Assembly: GCA_027604005.1 (NCBI GenBank) | Contig: JADGJT010000163.1 | Span: forward strand, 1 to 48,546 | DNA: 48,546 nt | Origin: Dinochytrium kinnereticum | Lineage: Eukaryota > Chytridiomycota > Chytridiomycetes > Chytridiales > Chytridiaceae | Direction: 5' to 3' | In this document: positions 12,249 through 22,039 of the stretch, piece after piece | How the letters are laid out: every line of letters starts with the position of its first letter | Position numbering within the stretch: the first letter of the stretch is position 1 | Notes under the pieces: generated by a model | What the model was told of the DNA's origin: nothing | Databases searched by the model: none | Seen by the model: the letters and a program-made list of their open reading frames with translations, nothing else | Translations under genes and position numbers: made by a program

Positions 12249-14034
12249 ATGACACTCTCAAGCAGCGACGATTCCGACCTCCAGACTTCCGACCCTTTCG
12301 TTATTCGAATCTCACCGACACTGATATCATCTAGATACAGCTCGAATCCAGGCTCACCCCAGCTTTCCGCCTCCAGAGGAGAGGGACGGTCTCGATGGTC
12401 CTCTCACGGCGGAGCAGTTGCTGGGAGGACAAGGAGTAAACTATCGATGCGTGCATTGGATGTTGAGGATGATGAGGAGCAGAGACTAGGGAGAAGAAGA
12501 TCTGGACGGCGAAGTGGAGGTGGTCGATCTGTGAATGGAAGTGTTAGATCAAGCAATCAAGTAATGGTTGAGTTGAGCGATACCGGCAAGGAAGAAGCGG
12601 AGGACGAGGATGATGAAGATGAGAATGATAGTTTTGAAGAAGATGAAGAGCAAGAGGATATGGAGAAAGCCATGTCTGACTTTTCGGATGACGACAGCGA
12701 AGATCAAATACATCGATCTAGACCACAGCAAACGACATCTCGAATAACCCGCACAAATAATGTTTCGACACCATCACCATCAGCTCGCAAGCGATTGAAC
12801 TCCAACGGCTCCCCAGAGTTAACCTCTTATTCACCTAATCCGCGTAAAACCGTGCCCAGCAAAGCCCACCCAAAGAGCCTGTCCCAACGCCAAGAAAGGC
12901 ACTTTCAATTGCCCGACACCACCTTTTCCATTCTACGCCGCTGCCTTGGCTCTCGGATTGCTCACCTAAGTTTAGTCCTTGGGAGAGCCATGGCCATTGA
13001 ACTACAAAATGAGGTCCCCTACTTGTCCGGGCAGGAGACACCTGTTGATGAGGTTGGGAGATGGGCGGATAGAGACCTAGTGATTCTTAAGAATGTGCGT
13101 GCACAATTGAAGTCAAGAGGCCATAGCGGTGATGGCGTGGCGATGAAATGCATTCTAGCCTGTGCTAAGGCTGTGGATTGTTTGGAAGAGCTAAAGGGCT
13201 TTATGTACGTTGATTGTTCTTTTCTGAACATGGCCTTCCCCATAACTATCCACCATATCTTTAGACTTTCAGGTTCACGCGCGTCCCAGTGCATGTCACT
13301 AGTTCAGACTCTTCGTAAATTTGTAGATGCTTCGGCTCATGCGATGATGCTCAACTCTAGTGGAGATGAAGTAAGAGATCCAGAACATGCAGTGTTTGTC
13401 CATCGAGCCTGGTATCTTTTGCTGGCCAGATTTCAAACAAGAGTGAGTCCCTTTGTGCCCTTTTCTAGTTGTGAAGTTTTGCTACCATTTTATTGCATGG
13501 CTTTAGCTTTCTTCAGCATTCGACTTTTTAAGAGACCGCATATTTCCTTTGTTTTACTCTAACTCAGCTTTCCCTGATACATACGGCATTTATTTTCTTT
13601 TGTTTATTGTTTTTATTAAAAGGCCGCTATAGAATGCATGGATTCCGGATCGGAATGGATAACTCGGTATGGGCTTGAAGGACTTGCGACGAGCTGCCTT
13701 GGGGATTTCACTAAAGGCCATCCTGTCTTCGGCGGAGAAAGCCCTCCAAGATTGGAATACTCTTATACGATCTTAGGCGTCAGAAACATGGTGGTAAGGC
13801 TTTCACAGCTTTGGTTTTGTTCAACTATCTCGGTTTGTAGAAAAAGGCATTCTAATTTCTTTGGTGGCGTTTTCATTCAAATAGTTATCACAAGGCGCAA
13901 AAGGTGCGCAATTTCTTCGCGAAAGGTATTCAGATGCTGAAGGAGTTGAATCCTCCATTCTCGAGTTTTTCGAGTTGGTGCTTAATCAAGCGGTTAGAAG
14001 GATGGAAATTGAGGCGCGATCAGAATTTACTTGA
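12249..14034 (+). CDS. Unrecognised acidic protein with helical C-terminal half
   Basis: I do not recognise the family. Exons 12249..13442, 13623..13793 and 13885..14034 give 504 residues with exact phases. The first about 210 residues are low-complexity: Ser/Arg-rich (GRRRSGRRSGGGRS), then a strongly acidic Asp/Glu block (about 115-150), then Ser/Thr/Pro. From about residue 215 to the end the protein looks folded and mainly helical (for example FSILRRCLGSRIAHLSLVLGR, CILACAKAVDCLEELKGF, VFVHRAWYLLLARFQTR). An acidic tail followed by a helical domain is common in chromatin-associated proteins, but nothing here proves that role. The first intron (13443-13622, 180 nt) is longer than most neighbours. 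Confidence 0.75.
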
Positions 14035-14911
14035 TGCTGCCAAGTGGCATCAGGCATCCCTGACACGGTTTTGAGGAAGGAGAGTTGGCGATAAGCCAGA
14101 GGGATGATTTAATTGATTGACTTAGTAAATGCACCCAATCTCCCACTCCCCCATCCGCATCGTATTCCATAGGAGGATAAGAGGGTAGAGTAAAGTACAT
14201 GCTGGCCGCCGTTACCGTTGTCCGTGTCTCCTTCTCCTTTTTCTATGCCCAAAGCCGACCGTTCTCATATTGTCATGTCTTTTTCTACACCACCATTCTT
14301 ACAATGATTGCTTACAAAAGCGAGGATGGACTGATGCAAAGTACATCCTCATGAGTAGAATTATTGCAAATGAGACCTGTGGCGTAGATAGCAAGCGCTG
14401 CTGAAACATGTGCAGGGGTTTGGGGAAACAAATATGGCAAATGAGGGAGGCACAACTGAATGGGGAGATGGGGAGTTGTAAGAAAAGTTGGTTGGTGATC
14501 TTTATTTCCATTGCGATTTCGTTGAGAAAAGACGTTACCAAGTGATGGGGTTCGAACAATGTTTTTAGTTCATTTTTTATGCAGTGGCGATGGAAAGTTG
14601 CTCTTTGACTGACGGTTGAATTGGTTCGCAGCCGTGAAAGAACCAAGTCAATATTGGATGCTTTATTTTCTTATTCCAAGACCTTTATTTTCTAACGGAA
14701 TACAGGGGATAACGATGATACGGAAATGAACCATATTATTAAACACGTCGAGAAGCGATGTCAATCCCAAGACTACCGGGAACTGCTTATACGAGAACTC
14801 TAGCAAGGAAAAAAAAAAAAAAAAGAGTGGGAGCCGAACAAACAAAGGAAAAACCATGCGGGTAAGCGCATGAAAACAAACACCAGTCTCCTACACTCTC
14901 TGAAAGTTCTC
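14035..14911. other. Convergent intergenic region
   Basis: 877 bp between the 3' ends of the acidic protein gene (plus strand) and the T-box gene (minus strand), so it should hold only two 3' UTRs and terminators. An A-run lies at about 14811-14825. Small open frames on the minus strand lack domains. Confidence 0.5.
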
Positions 14912-16945
14912 TCACTTCCACCATGCCCTCCTAGCCAACTCCCTCTTCATCCCCACAATCTCCTCCTCCCTTCTCGTAAGCTCCTCCCACATCCTATTCC
15001 ACCTCTCCCTCTCCTCCCCCTCACTGGTGCCCGAGGCTCTTGCTACCCCCAAAACTGAGCAAAACCCCGCAAGCATCTGAAGAGGGCAATCATCAGGTCT
15101 AGGTGCGATGGCATGAGAAGACGCGTGAGATCGAGCGAGCAGCTCGGAGCAGGGAGGTAAGGTCGGGCGGTTCGGGGTCGTAGAGGGGGTAATATCAAGG
15201 CGAGGTTTTTTGGTGGGTGGTTCGCCAGATAGGGTTGGGGCTGATAAGAGGGGTGAAGGAGTGGTATGAAGCTTGACTGTATCTTGGGTGAATTCATCGT
15301 CCGATTCCAAGTCAGCAGGGTCAGGCATCTCCGTTGGCGCGTCCTCCATCACGATATGATCGTCATCTGGAGCCTCCATTGTCCCGTCATTCACATGCCT
15401 GCCTTGCTGTATAGCTCCGTAAGTAACATCGGCCTCACACGCAGCAAACCCAGCCGATCGATCCCTACGCAACGTCATGAACCCTTCCCTTTCCTGCACA
15501 TTCAATTCATCGACCACTTCGTCGTCACTACCGCCATGAACAGCCTCTTCTTCAGAAGTTAAACCATCGAGATACAGACTTTCCTCATCACTTGACGTAG
15601 TTGGAGACCTGCGCCTTCTCCTGTTCCGACGCTTTGTCTTTGTTCGGGTGGATGACCTCCGAGAACTAGTGACGGGGTAGATGGGTTTCGGGGGCCGTAG
15701 CGTTTGCATAGCTCGCTTTGTGGATTTTGATAAGATGTAGACGCTTGACGCGGAGCCATCTATAGACGACCCATTGAGGGTTGAAGCTATATCGCGAGAT
15801 TCAATCTTGACGCGGTCGTCCTGTTTCATTTTGTTTTAAAAGTCAAATAAAGAAGTTGGATTCTTAAATTACCTTGAACCCCTTCGCATGCGGGTTATGG
15901 TTCTTGATGAGGAGATTAGCGAATCTTTGCAGCAGCGGCCTTATCCCACCTTTTTCAAACAGTTGACTCTATGATTCTGATAATGCGTGACTGCAATAAA
16001 CGACGTCTCACGAAACTCATAGCAAGTGGTAGTATCAACTTCCCCGTGCTCAATCAGATGAATGCGAGGCTGATACATGAAGAAGCTCGTCACGCGGAAA
16101 ACCCCGTCATCTAGTGCTAACGATAATCTGATAAGCAGTATAAAAAAAAATAAAACTCGAACAAAAATGACACGGCGCGCAACCAAAAGCTTCAAGTCCA
16201 CTTACACAAATGCTTTGACTGGTTCGTCAACTTGACCATCTTGAAATCAACAGACGGCCTATCCATCCACTCTGCTCCTTTGAACAACATCAGGAACAGC
16301 ATGACGAAAAAAGCGCGTAGAAATGTTCATACCTGTCAAAGGCGATGAGGCATGAATATGCAAAGACCCACAGGGCCCGTCGTCAAAATCATCCTTCATC
16401 CTCTCATCATGTTTCAGCACCTTCCACTGATCATTCTTGTACCGGTACCGATGCTCTGAGGCTCTCACAATATCAATACCAATAGAATACAATGCGTCAT
16501 TTTTCAGCCCCGTCATCACAAGCTGAACGAAAGGAAATAGGCATCGTCCAGCCTTGGTGATTATCATCTGCATGCATTCTATCAGTCAACCGAGTAACAA
16601 CAACAACAACAAGGAAAAAAAGAGAAAAGAAAAGAGAGGCGATAAGCAACCCAAAAAACTCCCCCTCCGAAAAGGCATGACCAGTTTCCTCACCTCATTC
16701 TGCAAACGATGAAACTTTGTCCACAGATCAACCTCAGAAAGCAACAGCCGCGGCGCCGCGATTTCACTCTGACTTCCATTCCAAAGTGCAACCTTTTTCT
16801 CAGATGTTTGCGGTGGCTTGAGCAAAGAGGGTCTCAGGTGGCGTCCCCCAGCTTCGCGTTTGGTGTTTAGCGTGGTGCTCCGGACTGGTCGTCCTGTATG
16901 AGTTTGGTGAAGGTGGTAAGTTTTGCTGTGGCCATCAAGCGTCAA
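14912..16945 (-). CDS. T-box (Brachyury-like) transcription factor
   Basis: Sequence-specific DNA-binding factor; T-box genes are best known from animals and are found only in a few early fungi and unicellular holozoans. Resolved exons complement(14912..15820,15873..15902,15950..16116,16206..16277,16333..16567,16694..about 16945). The T-box is complete after splicing: LWTKFHRLQNE, MIITKAGRCLFP, GLKNDALYSIGIDIV, HRYRYKNDQWKV, SPLTGAEWMD, MVKLTN, YQPRIHLIEHG, FIAVTHYQN and NHNPHAKGFK. A 47-nt intron (15903-15949) splits the YQN...NPHAKGF segment, and removing it restores the family spacing exactly. The 302-residue C-terminal exon is disordered and acidic, with a basic patch (KTKRRNRRRRR), consistent with a regulatory tail. 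No in-frame ATG exists upstream in the first visible exon, so a further 5' exon is likely; the start is unresolved and 16945 is only the edge of the visible frame. Confidence 0.9.
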
Positions 16946-17427
16946 GAACTGCGGGCAGCAGTCGCGAGTGACGTGTCATGGTCAACCACCGATCGCAAGG
17001 TCAAGAGAGAGCATCGATGCAAGGAGGGATCATGGGCGACTCACCTGACATAACAGGCCCAACAAAAGTGCGATCAGAGAAATATGGGCAGCGAGTGTTC
17101 TCTAATGTTGTTTTTTTCCGTCTCGCAAATATGGAGCGAGCGCGAGGTCCTCGTTAAGTAAAAAAAAGAAGACGACAAAAAATGTCCGTCTCCCCTCACC
17201 TCTTTTTTTTTTCTTTTTCTTCCACTTTTTTCCGTAAAGATCTGCCTCCCTGTACGCGTGTGGATGTGGAGATGCGGCTGCTATTGGACCATTCTCGTGT
17301 TTGACAGTGAAACGAGGAGGCGAGCGCGAGAGAAAAGAACCAGAGCAGCAAAGTAAAAGGAGAGCGCGACAGTGTTTATTGATTCGCGCGCATCGCGTAA
17401 GCGCGACAAGAACAGCGTTCATCGCAT
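16946..17427. other. Upstream region of the T-box gene
   Basis: 482 bp between the first resolved T-box exon and the stop of the METTL25-like gene, both on the minus strand. It should hold the missing T-box 5' exon and promoter. A good acceptor (minus strand CCCGCAG) sits at about 16971 and a GTGAGT donor at about 17042-17047, but joining them did not give an ATG in frame. Confidence 0.4.
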
Positions 17428-19307
17428 TCACACAGCGGACTTTCCCTCCTCATCCTGTCTCATACCAGCATCCAACTTTTCAGCAACAATCACCATATTC
17501 CTGGGAGAATCCACCAGCCCAAACAGCGGAAAGACCCTTACTGACAGTGGCATCATCTTCCCGCCCTTACCCATTACCATCGCGCCATCCACAAAATCCA
17601 CACCTCCAGCTGCCTCCACCAAGAACATGAATCGATCCACAACTATTAAACTCTCTATCGCAGACCCAATCATAGCTCTTAAGGTCCAAACAACCGCAAT
17701 CTCCTTCTCCCTTTCCGCAAACTCATTTTCATACTCGGATAAAACGTCATGGGTGAGGCCGAGCCTCTCAATGTCCACTCCAAGTCTGCCCAAGGCAAAC
17801 TGTGCGTACCATGCAAATCCCTTTGCAAACGCATGAGGCTTTAACCGACCAATAATGAGCCCCTGCTCCCCTGTCTCTGTCATTCGTAGCTCCCCGTCTC
17901 TTTTCTGAACATGAGGAAGAAGACCACGATGGCATATAACGTGCTGCAGGAGAGCCCGGTAATGATGCCGACGGTAAGCGTCCCGCGCCCCATCGTCTGT
18001 TGTCCACCGGCTCGTAGCCTGGCAAGCAAGAGTTCTAGCCGTGAATCCTAATCTGAATCGATCGCCATTGGACCGAAAGTATTCAGACATTGGGTACCCA
18101 TTTTGCTGCCGCTCCTTTACCCTCTCATAATTCAAAGTGGTCGCGACCTGTTCTCTAGCTCGAGTATCTTTGGTTGATTCCCAGACAGGCTGGGAAGGCT
18201 CGGCGTCCTCCGTTAGCTTGTTGTAGCAACATCCGACACAGACAAGTAGGGCGGCGTCACTGTTAAGAAAGTGGTGGAGGGTTGCAGGGGCTTTGGGTGG
18301 GGATTTTACGGTCAGGCTTCTTCCCATAACTTGTTAGCTTACTGAGATCACCGCAAGCATGTAGTCCACAGAGGAGCCATCGATTACATGTCTTTTCAGA
18401 ACTTGAGGCTGATGAGTCTTCCTCCGATTTCAGATCCGCCCGAACTTCCCTCAGCAGGTCCTTGAAGGACTCCTTCGCATCCACTCTGCGATTGACATGG
18501 AACAAATTCCCCTTCTTGACGCCCCCGGCACCCTGCCGTTTCTGCAACGGATCCATCTTGGACTGATGTTGGTATAGTTTATGGAGTTTGTCCGTCCGTC
18601 GCTTCGCCCCACATGTCTGGACGGTATCATCATCGACGCCTATCACTAGTCTGTTGTACTGAAAGGTAAGGACAGAGTCCAAGTACCCCTGACCAGCTCC
18701 AAGATCAAGGACGCCAAGCGTTTTTTCTCCAGGTTGAATGGGAGGCTCTGATTCCGACTCCTCAACCTTGGACGCCAGGTGATCGATGAGGCAGGCCATG
18801 ATTTCCACCTCATGTTGTTTCTTTGGAGACATACCTTGAATCTGATGCTTATCCAGCCGCAATGCTATCCATGTTGGTGAGCTATCACCATCCTTCAACG
18901 GGAAACCCAAACCTCTGGCCTCTAAATCTGCAACGAGTGGGTCGCCATCCGGATTTCTCGGCAACGGCAAGCTCTTCGACTCTTCCACAAACTTCACCAA
19001 CGTCTCTGGCCATCCGTCCTATACGACACCATCGACCATCAGCTCTCTTCTTCATAGGTCATCATCCACAAACCTTAGGCTCTCCTCCAGATCCAAGGTC
19101 TAAAAGCTCCCGGAAAGACAGGTGCTTGAGCATTCTCCATTCCTCGGGAAAGACCATGTCCCAATATCCTCGAGTGAAGAAGTCAACAGCATGATGCTGC
19201 CAGAGAAACCCGTAAGCAGAGATGAACTCTGCGAGGCGTGAGGAGTAGGACCGGCAGGAGGTGAAGCCGTCTGGAAGACGGATGTGGAATTTGGGGGTTG
19301 AAGGCAT
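17428..19307 (-). CDS. METTL25-family methyltransferase-like protein
   Basis: Putative SAM-dependent methyltransferase of the METTL25/METTL25B (RRNAD1) family; the animal members are linked to RNA or ribosome function. Exons complement(17428..18290,18343..19018,19074..19307) give 590 residues. The N-terminal part has the family pattern DFFTRGYWDMVFPEEWR. MSPKKQHEVE precedes motif I, VLDLGAGQGYLDSVL (about 180-194), then GVDDD. Exon 2 ends at CGLHACGDL and splices to TPATLHHFLNSDAALLVCVGCCYN, which rebuilds the family's 'H(A/T)CGDL...GCCYN' core. The C-terminus has LFGLVDSPRNMVIVAEK. The start is the first ATG (MPSTPKFH). All three exons join in frame and length matches the family. Catalytic activity is not shown by the sequence alone. 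Confidence 0.9.
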
Positions 19308-20229
19308 CACCACATCATTTGTCTTGTGAATGGAAGCAATTTAACAGGCGACCCGGATGGACGTCGAGACACAGCTCACTTTGGCACAGGCCGGCGCTCC
19401 AGCGGAAATGCTGGGGCTCTTCATTAGATGTGCTCTTTGCGTTATGCTCTAAAATAGTGCGAGAGTACACAAGTTCCTCAAGCTATGAGGACTGTTGATC
19501 TATCTGCTATTGTTTTAAAGCGGACGCCAAATCGATCAGTCGCGCTGGCTCTCTTTCTGCAGAGAGAGCAAAAGGGCCTTTCGCTCGCTCGCACACACCT
19601 TCCCCATATGAAAGCACTGAGCAGTGCAGATCTTACACAAGGTTCTTACCTGCAAGAGTACTGAGGGGCGATGGGGAATACATTCATGATCGCAATAACC
19701 CACCTACATCAGTCGTCCTCAAGCGCAAAGTCACTTCAGGCACCTGCCGTGATTGAAGCTAGCAAGCAGTGGCATGTAAACGGCTGTGCAGAGAATGTAC
19801 GATGTCAATATCGCCTCTCTCATTGTTGATGCTCTCTGTATTCAGCATATGCACTGGCATCAACTCCACATCCTTCAACTCGCACCTCTCCACCTCTCCT
19901 CCTCTCCACCCACCCATCCACCCATTCACCCATCCACCCACCCATCCACCCATCCATCCACCCATTCACGCATCCATCCATCCATCCATCCATCCATCCA
20001 TCGGACATGCAGCTCGTTGCCGTTCGCTCCCGTCGTGATTTCAAACGTTCGGAGGTCGGCCAGCTGGTGGAACCTTTGAGATTTCGCATCCTGCTGAATT
20101 TGCCGTTCCGCTGCCCTGTATAAAGCAGAGCTTTTGGAATTGACTGACCTTGTCAACGCTCCTCTGCCTCTGCTCGCCTCTGCCGCGCTGCCCTTCAACC
20201 ATCCCTGACAGCACCCTGACAGACTGCAA
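19308..20229. other. Divergent intergenic region with a minisatellite
   Basis: 922 bp between two genes transcribed away from each other, so both promoters lie here. It contains the CCATCCAC-type tandem repeat listed separately (about 19905-20002). A TATAAA-like element at 20118-20123 (ctgTATAAAgc) is suitably placed, about 110 bp before the FSP1-like ATG, to be its core promoter. Confidence 0.5.
19905..20002. repeat. CCATCCAC-type short tandem repeat
   Basis: Roughly 98 bp of CCATCCAC/CCATTCAC/CCACC units end in a pure run of CATC tetramers (about 19972-20001). It is open in several frames on both strands, as simple repeats of this kind are, and gives Gly/Trp/Met-rich or His/Pro-rich translations. 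It lies in the divergent promoter between the METTL25-like and FSP1-like genes. Confidence 0.9.
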
Positions 20230-21672
20230 ATGGCCTTGACAAGGATCGTCGTCGTTGGCGTAAGCACCACCACCACCCACACGTCCCGCATCCCTAACAC
20301 TCATCTTCTGTCACGAATCACCATGATCCTCTTCTTCTATCACGCACCACCATGATGCACTTTTTCCGCAGGGCTCAAACGCTGGCGTCTCCATGTGCAC
20401 AGAACTCGACAAAGCCCTCGGCGACACCGCAGACATCACTCTAATTGAGGAAAAGGAAGCCTTCTACAACTCTATCGCGTCGATCCGTTCCGTGGTGGAG
20501 CCTGGATACTCGGACAAACTCTGGGTGCCTTACACCAACCTGTTTCTGAAGAACAAGAGGTCAAAGGTGGTTCAGGCAAAGGGAGTGGAGGTGGACGCTG
20601 AGAGAAAGAGTGTTAAGCTTTCGAACGGGGAGGAGGTTGAGTATGATTATTTGGTCGTCGCGACTGGGACGAGGCTGCCGCCTCCTGGAAAGACCGATAA
20701 ATTGACCAAAGCAGAGGCGAAGGCTGACGCAGAGGCTATTGTTAACGCTGTTAAGGCGGCATCGGCAGTTGCGATCATCGGTGGTGGTGGTAAGCCTGCT
20801 CCCTTGTCATTTTTGTCCTCATCCTCCTGACTTCTGCGTCCCCGCCCCTCCCCATCCTCCCCCAAAAAAGTTGTTGGCATCGAACTGGCCGGAGAGATTG
20901 CCACCGACTACCCCAACGTCCAAGTCACCCTCATCCATTCCGGTCCCGAGCTCCTCCACAACACCAAAGTCGCCTCCCCCAAACTTCGCAAGACTCTTTT
21001 GGACACCCTCAAATCCTTCAAAAACGTCCAAGTGATCCTCGGTGAACGTGTCGCCGGTGGCCCCGACATCCTCCCAGGAGGCGTCGGGTTCCATTTGGGG
21101 AAGCACACGATCAAGACAGAAAAGGGGACCGAGGTTGTTTCGGACGTGCAGCTGATGGCGACCGGGAGGCAGATTCCGAATTCAGATTTGGTGAAGGGGT
21201 TGGGTGCCGTTGATGAGAAGGGATTCATCAAGGTGAAGCCAACTGGCCAGCTTCTGGAGCACCCAAACATCTTTTCGCTTGGGGACGTGGCAACGCTTGA
21301 TGATCACAAAGTTGCTTGTGAGTCTTCTTCTCTCTTCTTTTCTTCCTCAGAGAATCAAAGCATGAAATCATCTTCTAATGCCTTTTCCCCCCCGCAACAG
21401 TTATCATCGGCATGTCACAGGCCCCCCTCGTCTCCAAAAACATCATCTCCCTCATCAAAACCCCTACCGCCACTTTAAAAGACTATACTCCCATTTCCAG
21501 CTGGTCAACAGCAGCCCCCCTAGTCATCTCAGTCGGTCGCAACGCCGGCGCAACCCAGCTTCCCATGTTTGGAGTGTTTGGAAGCTTTCTGACGAGAAAC
21601 ATAAAGTCCGGAGATCTGTTTGTGGCGAAACCTTGGGCCATGTTGAACGCTTCGGATAAGTTTATGAAATGA
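20230..21672 (+). CDS. FSP1/AIFM2-like FAD-dependent NAD(P)H oxidoreductase
   Basis: Pyridine-nucleotide-disulfide oxidoreductase of the AIFM2/FSP1 type, expected to reduce quinones using NAD(P)H with FAD. Exons 20230..20259, 20372..20789, 20871..21317 and 21401..21672 give 388 residues. The N-terminal FAD-binding fold is [14 protein letters not shown] (5-18), with the first intron inside the glycine motif. A second nucleotide-binding fold lies at [14 protein letters not shown] (145-158), split by the second intron. [10 protein letters not shown] and the C-terminal FAD motif FSLGDVAT are present. No CxxxxC redox disulfide is visible, which fits the AIF/NDH-2-like branch. No clear N-terminal signal or myristoylation site (MAL start) is visible, so location is open. 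Confidence 0.9.
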
Positions 21673-22039
21673 GAGTGTTGGGGTGGGTTAGGAGGGTCGT
21701 TGGGAGGCTCTTTGCGATTTTTTTTTCTTCATTATTTGTGATGGTGGTTTTCTCTTCTTCCTTTTTTCCTTCCTTGTCTATGAGATATTGAATTAGTTCT
21801 TACCCACAACTGGAATAATATTAAATATTTTGTTCTAATTGACGAGTCCAAAGAGCGCTTTTTTACTGTAATTGGTATTAAAAAAATGGGGAGGGTCTAA
21901 TGAAAGAAAGACTGAAAAGTGTATTCCTAAAGATAACATAGAAAATAAGCATTCCTACAAGCCGTTGTCCTGCACTGGGCTTTCTTTCTTCAAATATCTA
22001 TGCTGAGATGGTGATCTTTGACGTTTTGAAAGCTCTGCC
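21673..22039. other. Convergent intergenic region
   Basis: 367 bp between the 3' ends of the FSP1-like gene and the AhpD-like gene. It is AT-rich with a T-run at 21719-21727; only 3' UTR and terminator sequence is expected. Nothing else seen. Confidence 0.5.

Noticed and set aside
13205..13272. An apparent intron (GTACGT...TTTCAG) in the acidic protein.
   Set aside because: Removing its 68 nt shifts the frame into an early stop, while the unspliced reading continues as sensible protein into a correctly phased next exon.
19758..20304. Several open frames of Gly/Trp or His/Pro repeats on both strands.
   Set aside because: They come from the CCATCCAC tandem repeat.
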